64,000 nt of DNA, from the NCBI RefSeq assembly GCF_001509475.1, contig NZ_LLZG01000399.1, positions 1-64,000 of the forward strand, in the 5' to 3' direction. The DNA comes from Streptomyces regalis (lineage in GTDB: Bacteria > Actinomycetota > Actinomycetes > Streptomycetales > Streptomycetaceae). The notes beneath the pieces were generated by a model. It was given only the letters and a program-made list of their open reading frames with translations. It did no database searches and was not told the origin of the DNA. The position numbers were made by a program, and so were the translations under genes. Each line of letters begins with the position of its first letter. Positions within the stretch are counted from its first letter, which is position 1. Shown one piece after another: positions 36,818-46,016 of the stretch.

Positions 36818-36877
36818 ATGGCAGAGCAACCGCCGCTTGACCGTCCGCGTCGTGGGAAACATGATCGATCAACGTGA
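36818..36877 (+). CDS. 19-codon ORF translationally coupled to TIM-barrel gene
   Basis: An ATG at 36818 follows GAAGGAAG by 5 nt and opens 19 codons (Pro/Arg/Lys-rich, net basic). Its TGA overlaps the next GTG as GTGA, the same coupling seen in true operons of this window. It could be a leader peptide or small protein. The same frame is open upstream without a start, so it could also be the tail of a lost gene. Confidence 0.35.
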   Translation: MAEQPPLDRPRRGKHDRST

Positions 36878-37549
36878 TCAAGGTCAATCAGGTTTGTAGC
36901 ACGTGCGAAGCCGAGTGGGTGCGCGGCGTCGATATCGTCGGTGTCTGCCTCGGCGATGCCGAGCAGCACGGCAGACGCACCGTGACAAGGGAGCAGTTCG
37001 AGGAGATCAAATGCGCAACGTCTGCGAGCATCGCTCTTGCCATCGACGAGTCAGCGGAAGTGTCCGACAAGGACCTGCCAGACGTCATCGGCTCGCTAAG
37101 GCCGAACTACTACGAGTTCACACCATGCGATCCGGAGAAGAGTGGGGCATTCGAGAGGCAGCTTGCGGTGGTGCGCGGGGTCGGTGTGCCGGGCATCGCC
37201 AACGGATTCTTCCTGTTGAAAGACGAGGTGTCCCTGGTGCGCAGAACGGCTCACCTGGACCGCCTCGTCGAGGCCGGAGTGCGGTTCTTCCAAGTGGAGG
37301 TGGACTCACTCCTCGACCCCCGGTTCAGGATCTCCTCGTCCCACGAGACGATGATCGCGGACCTATTCGCCCGGTATCCGTTCATCGTCAATGACAAGTT
37401 CAGCCACCTGAACGGTCCTCTCGATGTCAACCAGGCCGGGCTGTATCTGAAATATCGGCAGCAAGGAGCTCAGGAACTACGACTATTCCAACCGGTCCTA
37501 CACCCTCTCAGCGGTCGTGAGGCTGATCAGGTCCGCGTTGGAACGTTGA
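36874..37549 (+). pseudogene. frameshifted TIM-barrel protein (PRA isomerase-like)
   Basis: The N-terminal 190 codons read as a beta/alpha barrel resembling phosphoribosylanthranilate isomerase: VNQVCSTCEAEWVRGVDIVG, RRTVTREQFEEIKCA, LRPNYYEFTPCDPE, LVEAGVRFFQVEVDS and PFIVNDKFSHLN. At 37450-37452 an extra A in AAA throws the frame; skipping it gives a sensible end (NIGSKELRNYDYSNRSYTLS, then VVRLIRSALER) and a TGA at 37547. As given, the frame runs to 37557 with an unlikely tail. It is coupled to the 19-codon ORF before it. Enzyme activity cannot be named; the TrpF catalytic Cys/Asp positions were not aligned. Confidence 0.55.
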
Positions 37550-37638
37550 GACTCTGATGCGCGCCGCACCTGTCACAGGCGCCACATCTGGCTGACTCGC
37601 CCTTCCCCTGGACGCGTGGAGCTGGAGGTCTTGACGTC

Positions 37639-38580
37639 TCAGCCGCGTTGGTAGCGGGCTGCCATCGTGTGGAACACCTTCTTCGGCTCCCAGTGCGTCT
37701 CATCGAGTATCCGGACGACGCCGTAGGAGCCGAGGTCTTGTTCCCCGGGTCTGCTGTAGCCGGCGAAGGTGAACCAGAGGGCGGTGTCCACGCCTTCCTT
37801 TTCGAAGATGTCCAGGAGCTCGGTGAGGTAGCGCGCCTGCTCGTCCTCGTCCGGTATCGCGCCGGGTGGTACTTGCCAGGCCATGCCGCCGCGTTCTCCG
37901 GCGCCCTGGTAGGCGCAGGTTCCGTATTCGGTGACCGCGACGGGTTTGCCGTGGGCGAGGTGCGCGCGTAGTTCGTCGCGGAAGGTGTCGGTGTTGTAGG
38001 CGGCCCGGTAGGCGTCGATGCCGACGAAGTCGAACGGATTCCAGTCGACGAACTCCCAAGGTCCTGAGGCGTAGGTGAGCTGTCCGCCGAAGTGCGTGCG
38101 GACGGTCGTGGCGGCCTGGGAGAGGAAGTCGTTGAGGCGTTCTTGTACTGGGCCGAGGGAGGACCACCACTCCATGTCGGCGCCGGCCATGGTCTGCAGG
38201 CGGCCGCCGTAGGTGTCGCCCGGGATGAAGCCGCCGCAGAATGCGCTGATCTCGCAGCCGGCGACGAATACCACGTCGGCGCCGGTTTCTCGTATGGCTT
38301 CGGCGCGCTCTGCGCAGTCGGCGAAGAACGGGAGCAGCGTGTCGTGGGGAAGGTCCACGGGGAAGGGGGCGAACCAGACTTCGAGACCGGCGTCGGCCGC
38401 GTGTCGGGCGGCGGTGCTCAGCCGTTCAGGCTCTCGCCCGGAGACACGTATGGCGTCGCAGTGGAGATCCCTGGAGATCACCTCCATGTCGTGCCGGACT
38501 GCCTGGGGGGTGAAGCCCTTGCGGGAGAGGTCGTCCCCGGGGAGGAACCCGGTGTCGTAGTTGATGCCCCGTGCGCGCAC
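37639..38580 (-). CDS. glycoside-hydrolase-like TIM-barrel protein
   Basis: 313 residues without signal peptide. Strand-end glutamates suit a clan-A glycosidase: E110 in VVFVAGCEISAF and E218 in KPVAVTEYGTCAY, the latter the expected nucleophile. Other barrel strands are LEVWFAPFPVD and FDFVGIDAYRAAYN. Relatives in Streptomyces carry vague names such as abortive infection protein, with no proof known to me. The GTG at 38580 follows AAGGAG by 7 nt. It stands among broken mobile genes but is intact. Confidence 0.72.
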   Translation of the reverse strand: MRARGINYDTGFLPGDDLSRKGFTPQAVRHDMEVISRDLHCDAIRVSGREPERLSTAARHAADAGLEVWFAPFPVDLPHDTLLPFFADCAERAEAIRETGADVVFVAGCEISAFCGGFIPGDTYGGRLQTMAGADMEWWSSLGPVQERLNDFLSQAATTVRTHFGGQLTYASGPWEFVDWNPFDFVGIDAYRAAYNTDTFRDELRAHLAHGKPVAVTEYGTCAYQGAGERGGMAWQVPPGAIPDEDEQARYLTELLDIFEKEGVDTALWFTFAGYSRPGEQDLGSYGVVRILDETHWEPKKVFHTMAARYQRG

Positions 38581-38708
38581 GTCCTTGCTCCTTCACTGGA
38601 CTGTTGCCGTGTTCCAGCAAGTCAAGGACGTGCTCGGGCCCTTGGCCAGAGGGCGGGACGGCTTCTGAAGGTGGTGCCGCGTCCGGGAGACCTTCACACG
38701 GTGTTGTC

Positions 38709-38890
38709 TCAGCGGTTGACCTCGAGGTTCGCCAGGACGAGGAGGGCGCACAGGAGTTGGGTGGCGCGGGCGGGGTCGGTGCGGAGTTTGGCGAGCACGC
38801 GCCAGATTTCGGATGGGCGAATCCGTGCTCGACGGGGGCGCGTCCGACGGCGACGACGCGGTTGGCGACCTGCTGGGCGGGGGTGAGTTT
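38709..38890 (-). pseudogene. 3' remnant of DDE transposase (IS5-like)
   Basis: The C-terminal end of an IS5-type DDE transposase remains in two frames: KLTPAQQVANRVVAVGRAPV then EHGFAHPK, and after one missing base near 38815, WRVLAKLRTDPARATQLLCA then LLVLANLEVNR. The conserved E of the DDE triad (VEHGFA) is included. No inverted repeats were identified. It overlaps nothing else. Confidence 0.72.
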
Positions 38891-39049
38891 GCCCGCGCGG
38901 CACCGACCGGAGCCAGCCGACGCCGACGCCAGTGTCCACGGCGCCCGTTCGTGGGGGCTGTTGTGGCCGTCGGCAATCGTGCGATCCTTCCTGAGCGGTG
39001 TTGTGCCATGGGACGACAAGCAAGCGAGGCTTTCGAGGGCGGTGATCGC

Positions 39050-39641
39050 ATGGCACGTCAGAGAGCACCGTTGCCGCGGTCGCGGCGCTGGACTGCGCGA
39101 GGCCACGGACCACTGGCGGCTGCCGTCGTCGGCACGGTTGCCATGGCCGGCTGCACGGGCGACGGCGCCAAGCACGGGGCGTCGGACGGCAGACCAGCAA
39201 GAACGCCGTCGCCGACAATCGACGGCCCCCGGGACCGGGACGGCCTCGACCGAGGAGTGTCAGCCCGAGATGCGCGCGGGACGGCTTCCACAGTGGGCGA
39301 GGGCCGGGTTCACGGACGGCACAGCCGAACACTTTGTTCTCGGTGACCGCGGCCAGCTCATCGGTGTGGTCTTCGGATATCCGCTGACCGAGCGGTCCAC
39401 GCCCGAGCCAGGACGGCAGAACAAGATCAGATGGATTCCGCGTGACGCGGAAGCGGCTGACGAGGCGGGCTCACTACGGATCACGGCGGTACGAGCGGGG
39501 AGCGGCCACACGGTGCGGCGCGAGGTGTCCCCGTGGCCGGGACCGTCCGTCATCGACCTGCCGGCGGCGGGCTGCTGGTCGTTGACCCTCCGATGGGGTA
39601 CCCACACCGACACCACCGACCTGCACTACCGCACACGGTGA
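39050..39641 (+). pseudogene. frameshifted lipoprotein gene
   Basis: The N-terminus has a basic start, hydrophobic core and lipobox-like TVAMAGC, then a Ser/Pro linker (SDGRPARTPSPTIDG). At a run of five Cs near 39225 the frame changes; removing one C joins it to TGTASTEECQPEMRAGRLPQ, FGYPLTERSTPEPG and SPWPGPSVIDLPAAGCWSLT, ending at 39641 in LRWGTHTDTTDLHYRTR. It would be a secreted beta-rich lipoprotein of about 196 residues. Sequence error is possible. The function is unknown. Confidence 0.6.
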
Positions 39642-40410
39642 GGAATCCGCCCGCTCGCAGACAAGTCGTCAACCGGCCGTCGGGCAATGTCCGCAGCCGG
39701 CCACGGTCGACCAGCCGGACCAACTTCCCGCGCACCGGCTCTCACTCGGCCCGTACGCTGACGTCCACCCCCACCACCTCGCCGACCTGCCGGGCCATGA
39801 CCGGCCCGGCCGTGCCCGCCGCACGGCGGCAAGGATGCGCGGCGGTTCGACCCATGCCAGGGAGCGTAGGGCGATCTGACGCCAAGTCATCGCCAGAGGT
39901 TCCACGCCGACTTCACGGTGGCATGTGCTGTGAAGCGCGGGTCACTCGCGACGCTCACACCGATCGCGTCGGGAGCGCCGATGAGATGAAACCGGGCTGG
40001 GGGGCCGAACGCGAACAGTTTCCGCAGAACCGAGGCGGGGCTCGGTGGTGGGGCCGAGTGTTCTCTGTGCCTCCGGTTCCCGTCGGCGTCGTGACCACCG
40101 TACAAGCCAGGGGATGAGGTCCGGCCTCGCCGGCCGGGTCTCCGCTTCCGCCTCGGACCACATGGGGGCGTGCGGTCGGCCGTCGCCCGCGTGCAAGACC
40201 ACACCGCTCTGCAAACAGTGCGGCACCTGCGGATGGCGGCCTGGTCCTCGCGCGAGCGAGGGCCGTTCCTTCGCCGGTGATCGTGGTCGGTCACATCGAT
40301 CACGGCCGGTACGCTGGGACCGCTGCGGCACCCCCCACCATCCGCCGTGCTTGAGCGGTGAGTCGTGGCCTGCGGTGATCCAGTCGTCGGAACTTGAGGA
40401 AGACACGCGG
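39642..40410. other. 769-bp stretch without supported gene
   Basis: Open frames exist on both strands because of the base composition, but none has a ribosome site, family likeness and codon bias together. An inverted repeat GTGATCG/CGATCAC lies at 40277-40303, followed by TACGCT at 40310-40315, a possible promoter for the kinase gene. The rest may be decayed coding DNA. Confidence 0.6.
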
Positions 40411-41775
40411 GTGTTGATAGCGGACCGATACCGACTGGACGCTCCGATCGGGCGGGGCGCGATGGGGGAGGTCTGGCGGGCGTACGACGAGACACTCGGC
40501 CGGGCGGTGGCGGTGAAACTGCTGCTGGCCCAGGAGTCCGACCCCACCGCCGCCTCCCGCTTCCGTCTGGAGGCACAGACCGCAGGGCGGCTCAACCACC
40601 CGAACGTGGTCGGCGTGCTGGACTTCGGGGAGTACGGGGACCGGCTGTTTTTGGTGATGGAGCTGGTCGAGGGAGACAGCCTCGCCCGTCTCGCGGCCGC
40701 CGGGCGGCTGCCCGCCGAGCAGGTCGCCCGCATCGCGGCTCAGGCGGCGGCCGGGCTCGCCGCCGCGCACCGGCAGGGCATCGTGCACCGGGACATCAAG
40801 CCGGCGAACCTCCTGCTGGGCGCCGAAGGCACCGTCAAGGTCGGCGACTTCGGCATCGCCCGGTTCCTCGACGACCCCGGTGCCGCTCTTACCGCCACCG
40901 GGCAGATCGTGGGCACGAGCCTCTACCTCGCCCCCGAACGGGCCTTGGGCAAGCCTGCCGGCCCGGCCTCCGACGTGTACGCGCTGGGCTGCGTGCTCTA
41001 CCAACTCCTCACCGGCCGCGCGCCGTTCCAGGCCGACACCGCCGTCGCCATCCTCCACCAGCACCTCGACGCCCCGCCCACACCGCCCCGCGAGCTCGGC
41101 GTCAGCCTGCCGCCCGCGTTCGAGAACTACCTGCTCGGCCTGCTCGCCAAGCGGCCCGAGGACAGGCCCACCGCCCAGCAGGCCGCCGACTGGTTCGCCA
41201 CCGGCGCCTGGCAGGGCCGCCCCGAGCCTCTGCCCGCCGCCGCGCCGACTGCCCTGCGGCAGACAGCGCCCCCGGCACGTCCGGCTCCAAGCCCCGAGCC
41301 TGATCTGGACCGTCCGATCGGTGAGAGCGCACCCGCGACCACACATCTGCTGCCGTCCGCCACCGGGCGCGCCGGCGGCCGCTCGCGCCGTGGCGTTCGG
41401 CAGCGGCCGGCCGTACGGGAACTCGCCTCCCGCCGCCCCATGCTGGCAAGCGCCGTTGCCGGAACAGTGCTCTTCCTGGCCGCCCTGTTCGTCGGCATGG
41501 CGTGGTTCGCGCCCGACCGCAGCGCGTCGGAAACCTCCCGGACCAGCCCGGACCGCACGACAAGCCCTGATCCGGCATCAACCCCGTCCGCTCCGGCGAC
41601 GGAGCCGAGCACCTCTCCATCCCCCTCCGCCCCGGTCCCGACCCCCTCCGACTCCGTCCTCTTGGACGACGAGGACCAAGCGGGAGACCAGGAGAGCGTC
41701 AAGGACGCCCCCGAGGAGGAGAAGAGCAGGCAGGAGCACAAGCGGGAACGCCGCGACGAGGACGAGGACGACTGA
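40411..41775 (+). CDS. transmembrane Ser/Thr protein kinase
   Basis: 454 residues. Hanks motifs are all present: GRGAMGEV (about 14-21), AVK with K36, HRDIKPANLLL with catalytic D128, DFGIA at 146-150, an APE-type end of the activation loop, and DVYALGCVLY. After a Pro-rich juxtamembrane stretch comes one membrane helix (MLASAVAGTVLFLAALFVGMAW, near 345-366). The outer part is only a Ser/Thr/Pro linker and an acidic/basic tail (DEDQAGDQES, KRERRDEDEDD) without PASTA or sensor domains. A GTG at 40411 follows GAGGAAG. Upstream frame extension is unlikely to be coding. Confidence 0.93.
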   Translation: MLIADRYRLDAPIGRGAMGEVWRAYDETLGRAVAVKLLLAQESDPTAASRFRLEAQTAGRLNHPNVVGVLDFGEYGDRLFLVMELVEGDSLARLAAAGRLPAEQVARIAAQAAAGLAAAHRQGIVHRDIKPANLLLGAEGTVKVGDFGIARFLDDPGAALTATGQIVGTSLYLAPERALGKPAGPASDVYALGCVLYQLLTGRAPFQADTAVAILHQHLDAPPTPPRELGVSLPPAFENYLLGLLAKRPEDRPTAQQAADWFATGAWQGRPEPLPAAAPTALRQTAPPARPAPSPEPDLDRPIGESAPATTHLLPSATGRAGGRSRRGVRQRPAVRELASRRPMLASAVAGTVLFLAALFVGMAWFAPDRSASETSRTSPDRTTSPDPASTPSAPATEPSTSPSPSAPVPTPSDSVLLDDEDQAGDQESVKDAPEEEKSRQEHKRERRDEDEDD

Positions 41776-41836
41776 CCGCAGTCGGGTCTCCCGGTGCTGA
41801 GGGCCGCGCACCACGGGCCGCCGGACGGCCATGAGA

Positions 41837-43045
41837 TCAGCCCACCGACCAGCCCACCAGGCCCGCCACCACCCCCAGGGCCCCCGCCCCGAGGAGTGCG
41901 CTGACGACGCCTCGGCGCGCGGCGAGCAGCCAGCCTGCCGCGAGGCCCAGCACCGCGTACTGCCACCCGTGTTGCAGGGCCAGCGTCAGCGGGATCGCGG
42001 AACCGGCGATCGCGCCGATCACGGCGGGTCCTGCGCCGTTGAAGAATGCCTGCACGCGCGGGTCGGACCGGAGGCGGTCGAACCGCGGTCCGCCCAGGAT
42101 CACCATCACAAACGAGGGGGCGAAGGCGGCGAAGGCGGCCAGCAGTCCGCCTCCGATGCCGGCCGCCGCGTAGCCGACCACGGCGACGGTCTGCACGACC
42201 GGCCCGGGTGTGATCTGACCGAGTGCGACGGCGTTGAGGAACTGGCCGTCGGTCATCCAGTGGTAGGTGTCGACCGCGTCGGCCCGCATCAGCGGGATGA
42301 TCACGAAGCCGCCGCCGTACGACAGCGCCCCCACCTTGAACGCCACCCAGGCCAGCGCGCCCAGCCCGCCGGCAGCCGGGGCGGCCACCGTCAGTGGCAC
42401 CGGCCAGCCCGCTGTCCGGCCGGTGCGCGGCCAGGCCGAGCCGACCGTGACCGCCACCTCCACCAGGCCGGCGGCGATCAGCACCAGCACCAGCCACGGC
42501 CCTGTCAGCACCGCGGCGAGAGCGCCTGCCGCGGCGTAGCCGATCCACCGCGCCCGTGCCGCACGCCGGGTGCCAGCCCGCTTCCAACTCGCCGGCACCA
42601 GCCCGAGGGCGGCCTGCACCGCCACCGCAGCCACCGCCGCGCCCGCGCCAGCCGCGGCCCCGCGCACCCACAGCGGCGGGTCCCCAGCCAGGAACAGTGC
42701 GGCCAGCGCCAGGATCAGCACCAGTCCGGGCACGATGAAGCACACCCCGCCGATCACCGCGCCCGTCCAGCCGCGCAGCCGCCACGCGGTGAGGATCGCC
42801 AGCTGGGTGGAGGCCGGGCCGGGCAGCAGGTTGGTCGCCGCGATGCCGTGCTCGAACTCGCTCGCGGAGATCCAACTCCGGCGCTCCACACACAACTGCC
42901 GCAGCAGCGCGATGTGAGTGGGCGGCCCGCCGAAACCGATGCAGCCGATCCGGCCCCACTCCCGTGCGATGGTCCCCAGCCCCACCTGCGAGGGAGCGGT
43001 CTCCTGCCCGCCGTCTATCGCATCGGTTCTTGCCTCGTCCGCCAT
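41837..43045 (-). CDS. chrA: chromate transporter (CHR family, two-domain)
   Basis: 402 residues with about 12 helices in two homologous CHR halves. Half one has IGCIGFGGPPTHIALLR and NLLPGPASTQLAI; half two has FKVGALSYGGGFVIIPLM and ALGQITPGPVVQTVAVVG. The FGGP/YGGG and PGP motifs are the CHR signatures. It should export chromate with an antiport or symport mechanism. GGGAG precedes the ATG. A GATATC-N7-GATATA operator lies 42-60 nt upstream, shared with doxX and padR. It is divergent from the receiver gene. Confidence 0.93.
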   Translation of the reverse strand: MADEARTDAIDGGQETAPSQVGLGTIAREWGRIGCIGFGGPPTHIALLRQLCVERRSWISASEFEHGIAATNLLPGPASTQLAILTAWRLRGWTGAVIGGVCFIVPGLVLILALAALFLAGDPPLWVRGAAAGAGAAVAAVAVQAALGLVPASWKRAGTRRAARARWIGYAAAGALAAVLTGPWLVLVLIAAGLVEVAVTVGSAWPRTGRTAGWPVPLTVAAPAAGGLGALAWVAFKVGALSYGGGFVIIPLMRADAVDTYHWMTDGQFLNAVALGQITPGPVVQTVAVVGYAAAGIGGGLLAAFAAFAPSFVMVILGGPRFDRLRSDPRVQAFFNGAGPAVIGAIAGSAIPLTLALQHGWQYAVLGLAAGWLLAARRGVVSALLGAGALGVVAGLVGWSVG

Positions 43046-43086
43046 CCCCGGCTCCCTGCCCGTCCACGCCGCCCCTTACGGTCTGC

Positions 43087-43105
43087 GATATCGGACGACG
43101 ATATA
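43087..43105. promoter_or_regulatory. GATATC-N7-GATATA operator before chrA
   Basis: Two half sites at 43087-43092 and 43100-43105, with a 7-nt spacer, the same layout as the site before doxX. The motif is rare in this GC-rich window and resembles actinobacterial PadR sites. Confidence 0.6.
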
Positions 43106-43307
43106 CGAGCCCGGGGTGCTGCTGGGTCGGCCGTCCGGGCCGGTGCACGGCGGGCGCTCGACCCCGTCGGCCAGGGGACGCCTGCGTGTCGCGCGGGCTT
43201 CTGCGTGAGTCGGCACGCCGAGTTTTCAGACGGTTCTCAGAGCGTTCTCAGCACCCCGGACGACACTCTTCGGCACCGCATTCCGGCTGACCCGACGGGA
43301 CCGAACC

Positions 43308-43850
43308 ATGGACAGACAGGCCGTGGAGACGCTGAGCATGCTGCTGCGCCCCGACGGGACTCCCGTACGCGTCCTGGTCGTGGACGACGAGCCGGATGCG
43401 GCGTACGTGGTCAGCACGGTGCTGCGTTATCAGGGCTGGCGGGTCCGCAGCGCCGCTGACGGCGTCGACGCCGTGACCAAGGCCACGGAGTTCCGGCCGG
43501 ACGCGGTGGCACTGGACGTGCTGCTGCCCGGCATCGACGGCCCGGAGGTGGCACGTCGCATCCGCGCTGTGCTGCCCGAGGTACGGGTGCTCTTCCTCAC
43601 CGCCTGCGACGCCGTGGACGCCGGGATCCCCGCCGGTGACGCCTGCCTCACCAAACCGGTCGGCCTGGAGGAGATCGTCGCCCGGGTGCGGGGCATGCTG
43701 CGCCGCGTCGGCGCGGTCACGCCCCGTATCGGCTCCGCTTCGGCAGCTGATGCCGGTCGTCCGGTGGTAGGCGACCTGGTGCCGGCCGAGGAGGCTGGCG
43801 AGGGCGGCCGGAGGGCGAGCCGCCGATTCCCAGGTATCCGGGTGCCCTGA
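43308..43850 (+). CDS. response-regulator receiver protein without output domain
   Basis: 180 residues. Residues 20-135 are a receiver domain: acidic pair D26/D27 (VLVVDDEPD), phospho-acceptor D70 (AVALDVLLPG), the Thr in LFLTACD and the Lys in CLTKPVG. The last 45 residues (Ala/Gly/Arg-rich) lack the winged helix expected after LRGMLRR-like linkers, so the DNA-binding domain is missing or out of frame. No histidine kinase is adjacent. It may be a truncated OmpR-type regulator. Confidence 0.72.
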   Translation: MDRQAVETLSMLLRPDGTPVRVLVVDDEPDAAYVVSTVLRYQGWRVRSAADGVDAVTKATEFRPDAVALDVLLPGIDGPEVARRIRAVLPEVRVLFLTACDAVDAGIPAGDACLTKPVGLEEIVARVRGMLRRVGAVTPRIGSASAADAGRPVVGDLVPAEEAGEGGRRASRRFPGIRVP

Positions 43851-43930
43851 GCCACGGCGTCTCCGGTCCCGTCCCGCCATCGCTGGGAGGGAGCGCGCCG
43901 CCCCGGCCGGTGGGCGGTCCTCCGTCGCCC

Positions 43931-45460
43931 TCACCGGGTGCGCCCACCGGTGACCGTGTACTGGCCCATCATCCCGTGGTCCTCGTGGGCCATGAGGTGG
44001 CAGTGGAACATGTATGGCCGCTCCGGGTCCGCGTGCGTGCCGAAGCGTACGACGATGACGGCGGCCGTCCCGGCGGGCAGCAGGAGCGAGTCCTTGCGGC
44101 CCGTCAGGTGGGGCGGCGGCCGGGAGCCGGCGAGGCTGAGCACGGTGAAGCTGACGCCGTGGACGTGGAAGACGTGCGGGTTGTCGGAGCCGTTGCGCAG
44201 CTCCCAGATCTCCGTCGCGCCGGGCGCGACGGAGAAGTCGATCCGGTGAGGGGCGTATGCGTGCCCGTTGATGCGGGAAGCGTGGTTGAAGGTGAAGACG
44301 CGGCGGTCGGCACCCGCGGGCGGGATGACCGGCGCAGGAGCGGGCAGTTGTTCGGGCAACGCGGTGGGGCCCGTCAGGCGGGACGCGGCCTGGAGGCGCA
44401 GGATGTCGAAGGAGTCGTCGGCGCCGGCGAAGCGGTCCGGAAGCGCTCCGCCGCCGAGCCCGGTCGGATGGCTGCGCAGCACCACGTGGTCGTCCGGCGA
44501 GACGGCGACCACGATCTCCGCCCGCTCGCTCGGGGCGAGGCGCAGGCGCCGCAGTTCGTACGGGGCCGGGAGCAGCCCGGCGTCGGAGGCGACGGCCGCG
44601 AAGGGGCGGTTGTCGGTGAAGCCGAAGTCGTAGGTGCGGGCGGCGGAGGCGTTCAGCAGCCGCAGCCGGACCAGGCGGGTGGTGACCGGCAGGTACGGGT
44701 CGTGAGTGCCGTTGACGAGGATCTCGTCGCCGAGCGGGCCGATGGGACTGAACCGCGTACGGCCGGTGTCGAGTTGGCCGTCGCCAGTGAAGTTCTTGTC
44801 CTGGACGATCAGAGGGATGTCGTCGACGCCGTAGCGGTGGGGCAGGCCGGAAGTGGCCGACACCCGGTCGTCGATGAGGAACAGGCCGGCCAGGCCGCGG
44901 TAGACCTGCTCGAGGGTGCGGCCTGCGGGGTGGGCGTGGTACCAGAGAGTGGCGGCGGGCTGGGTGACGGTCCACTCCGGCGACCAGGTGGCGCCGGGGG
45001 CGATGGGCTGGTGCGGGCCACCGTCCATGGCGGCGGGCAGGTGCATGCCGTGCCAGTGCAGGGTGGTGGGCTCGTCGAGGTGGTTGGTGACGTGGACGCG
45101 CACCCGGTCGCCGGTGCGGGCGCGCAGGGTGGGGCCGAGGTAGGAGCCGTTGACGCCCCAGGTGTCGGTGGGATTGCCGCTGAGGAACTCCGTCGCGCCG
45201 GTGGCGGCGGTCAGGTCGAACACGCGCCGCCCGGAGCGGTCAGTCTCCGGTTCGAGGAGGGGCGGGACGCGCAGCCGGTTCCGGAAACCGAGGTCACCGA
45301 CGTTGGAGCGCAACGCGCCCTCATAGAGCCAGGCGGCCAGACCGCCCGCGGCGAGGGCGAGGACGACGAGCAGAGCAGCCAGCGTCATCCCGATGCGTCG
45401 CCCACGGTGACGGCGGGCCGGGTACCGCGCTGCGGCCGGGCCAGAGACGAAACCGCCCAT
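43931..45460 (-). CDS. multicopper oxidase (CueO/laccase type), membrane-anchored
   Basis: 509 residues. An N-terminal helix (MTLAALLVVLALAAGGLAAW, about 25-44) anchors or exports the protein. All four copper motifs are visible: HWHGMH (about 134), WYHAHP (about 173), HVFHVHG (about 435) and HCHLMAHEDHGMM (about 484). It has three cupredoxin domains of usual length. It would oxidise Cu(I) or other metals or phenols outside the membrane. Its start region is divergent from padR, so the operator at 45,639 may affect it too. Confidence 0.93.
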   Translation of the reverse strand: MGGFVSGPAAARYPARRHRGRRIGMTLAALLVVLALAAGGLAAWLYEGALRSNVGDLGFRNRLRVPPLLEPETDRSGRRVFDLTAATGATEFLSGNPTDTWGVNGSYLGPTLRARTGDRVRVHVTNHLDEPTTLHWHGMHLPAAMDGGPHQPIAPGATWSPEWTVTQPAATLWYHAHPAGRTLEQVYRGLAGLFLIDDRVSATSGLPHRYGVDDIPLIVQDKNFTGDGQLDTGRTRFSPIGPLGDEILVNGTHDPYLPVTTRLVRLRLLNASAARTYDFGFTDNRPFAAVASDAGLLPAPYELRRLRLAPSERAEIVVAVSPDDHVVLRSHPTGLGGGALPDRFAGADDSFDILRLQAASRLTGPTALPEQLPAPAPVIPPAGADRRVFTFNHASRINGHAYAPHRIDFSVAPGATEIWELRNGSDNPHVFHVHGVSFTVLSLAGSRPPPHLTGRKDSLLLPAGTAAVIVVRFGTHADPERPYMFHCHLMAHEDHGMMGQYTVTGGRTR

Positions 45461-45638
45461 ACCCCCACCATTGCACCGGCCCTGTTCCGGGCCAGAGGCC
45501 CAAAGGTCCCTGAGCGGGGTCGGACTTCCCTACCGTCAGGTGGTCGAGTCAGCGGGGCGGGGCAGCGGCAGCAGTCGGTGGTCGGCGGTGGACCAGGCCG
45601 AGGGCCGCCTGTAGGGGGTGAGCGCAGGACCCTGGCGT

Positions 45639-45657
45639 AAGATCGGTGGCCGATATC
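45639..45657. promoter_or_regulatory. imperfect GATATC-N7-GATATC site before padR
   Basis: AAGATC (45639-45644), 7 nt, and GATATC (45652-45657). The first half overlaps a -10-like TAAGAT at 45638-45643, which suits autorepression of padR. The half matches 4 of 6 bases, so the site is weaker than the doxX one. Confidence 0.45.
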
Positions 45658-45698
45658 GGATTCGTCACTGCCGGGCGCGGCGACATGGAGGTGACCGG

Positions 45699-46004
45699 GT
45701 GCGGGAGTTCCAGCGGGGCGCGGTGCGGCTGCACATCCTGCACCACGCGGCCGAGGGCGAGATCCACGGCGCCTGGATGACCGAGGAACTGGCCCGCCAC
45801 GGCTACCACATCAGCCCCGGCACCCTGTATCCCACGCTGCACCGGCTGGAGGCGGACAGGCTGCTCACCTCCGAGCAGCGGGTGGTCGACGGACGTGCCC
45901 GCAGGGTCTACCGGGCCACCGAAGCCGGGAAGGAAGCTCTGGCGGAGGACCGTGAGGCGCTGCGGGAGCTGGCCCGCGAGGTGCTCGGCGACGACGCGCC
46001 GTAG
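45699..46004 (+). CDS. PadR-family transcriptional regulator
   Basis: 101 residues. A winged helix spans almost the whole protein: FQRGAVRLHILHHAAEG, then the recognition region LARHGYHISPGTLYPTLHRL, and the wing VDGRARRVYRATEAGKEAL. A short C-terminal helix serves dimerisation (PadR-s2-like, short). The GTG at 45699 follows GGAGGT by 6 nt. The gene lies between the oxidase and doxX, and GATATC-type sites occur before itself, doxX and chrA. The inducer is unknown. Confidence 0.92.
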   Translation: MREFQRGAVRLHILHHAAEGEIHGAWMTEELARHGYHISPGTLYPTLHRLEADRLLTSEQRVVDGRARRVYRATEAGKEALAEDREALRELAREVLGDDAP

Positions 46005-46016
46005 TGCCGCGTCCCG

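Noticed and set aside
36927..36934. GATATC inside the TIM-barrel gene (also near 9594, 15185, 39376)
   Set aside because: Single copies without a partner at 7 nt, inside genes, so not counted as PadR sites.
39669..39905. Minus-strand frame after the broken lipoprotein
   Set aside because: No family likeness or ribosome site; left as unassigned.
44600..44640. TTGTCGGTG inside the multicopper oxidase gene as a further damage promoter
   Set aside because: No TAnnnT follows at 8 nt and it lies within coding sequence.
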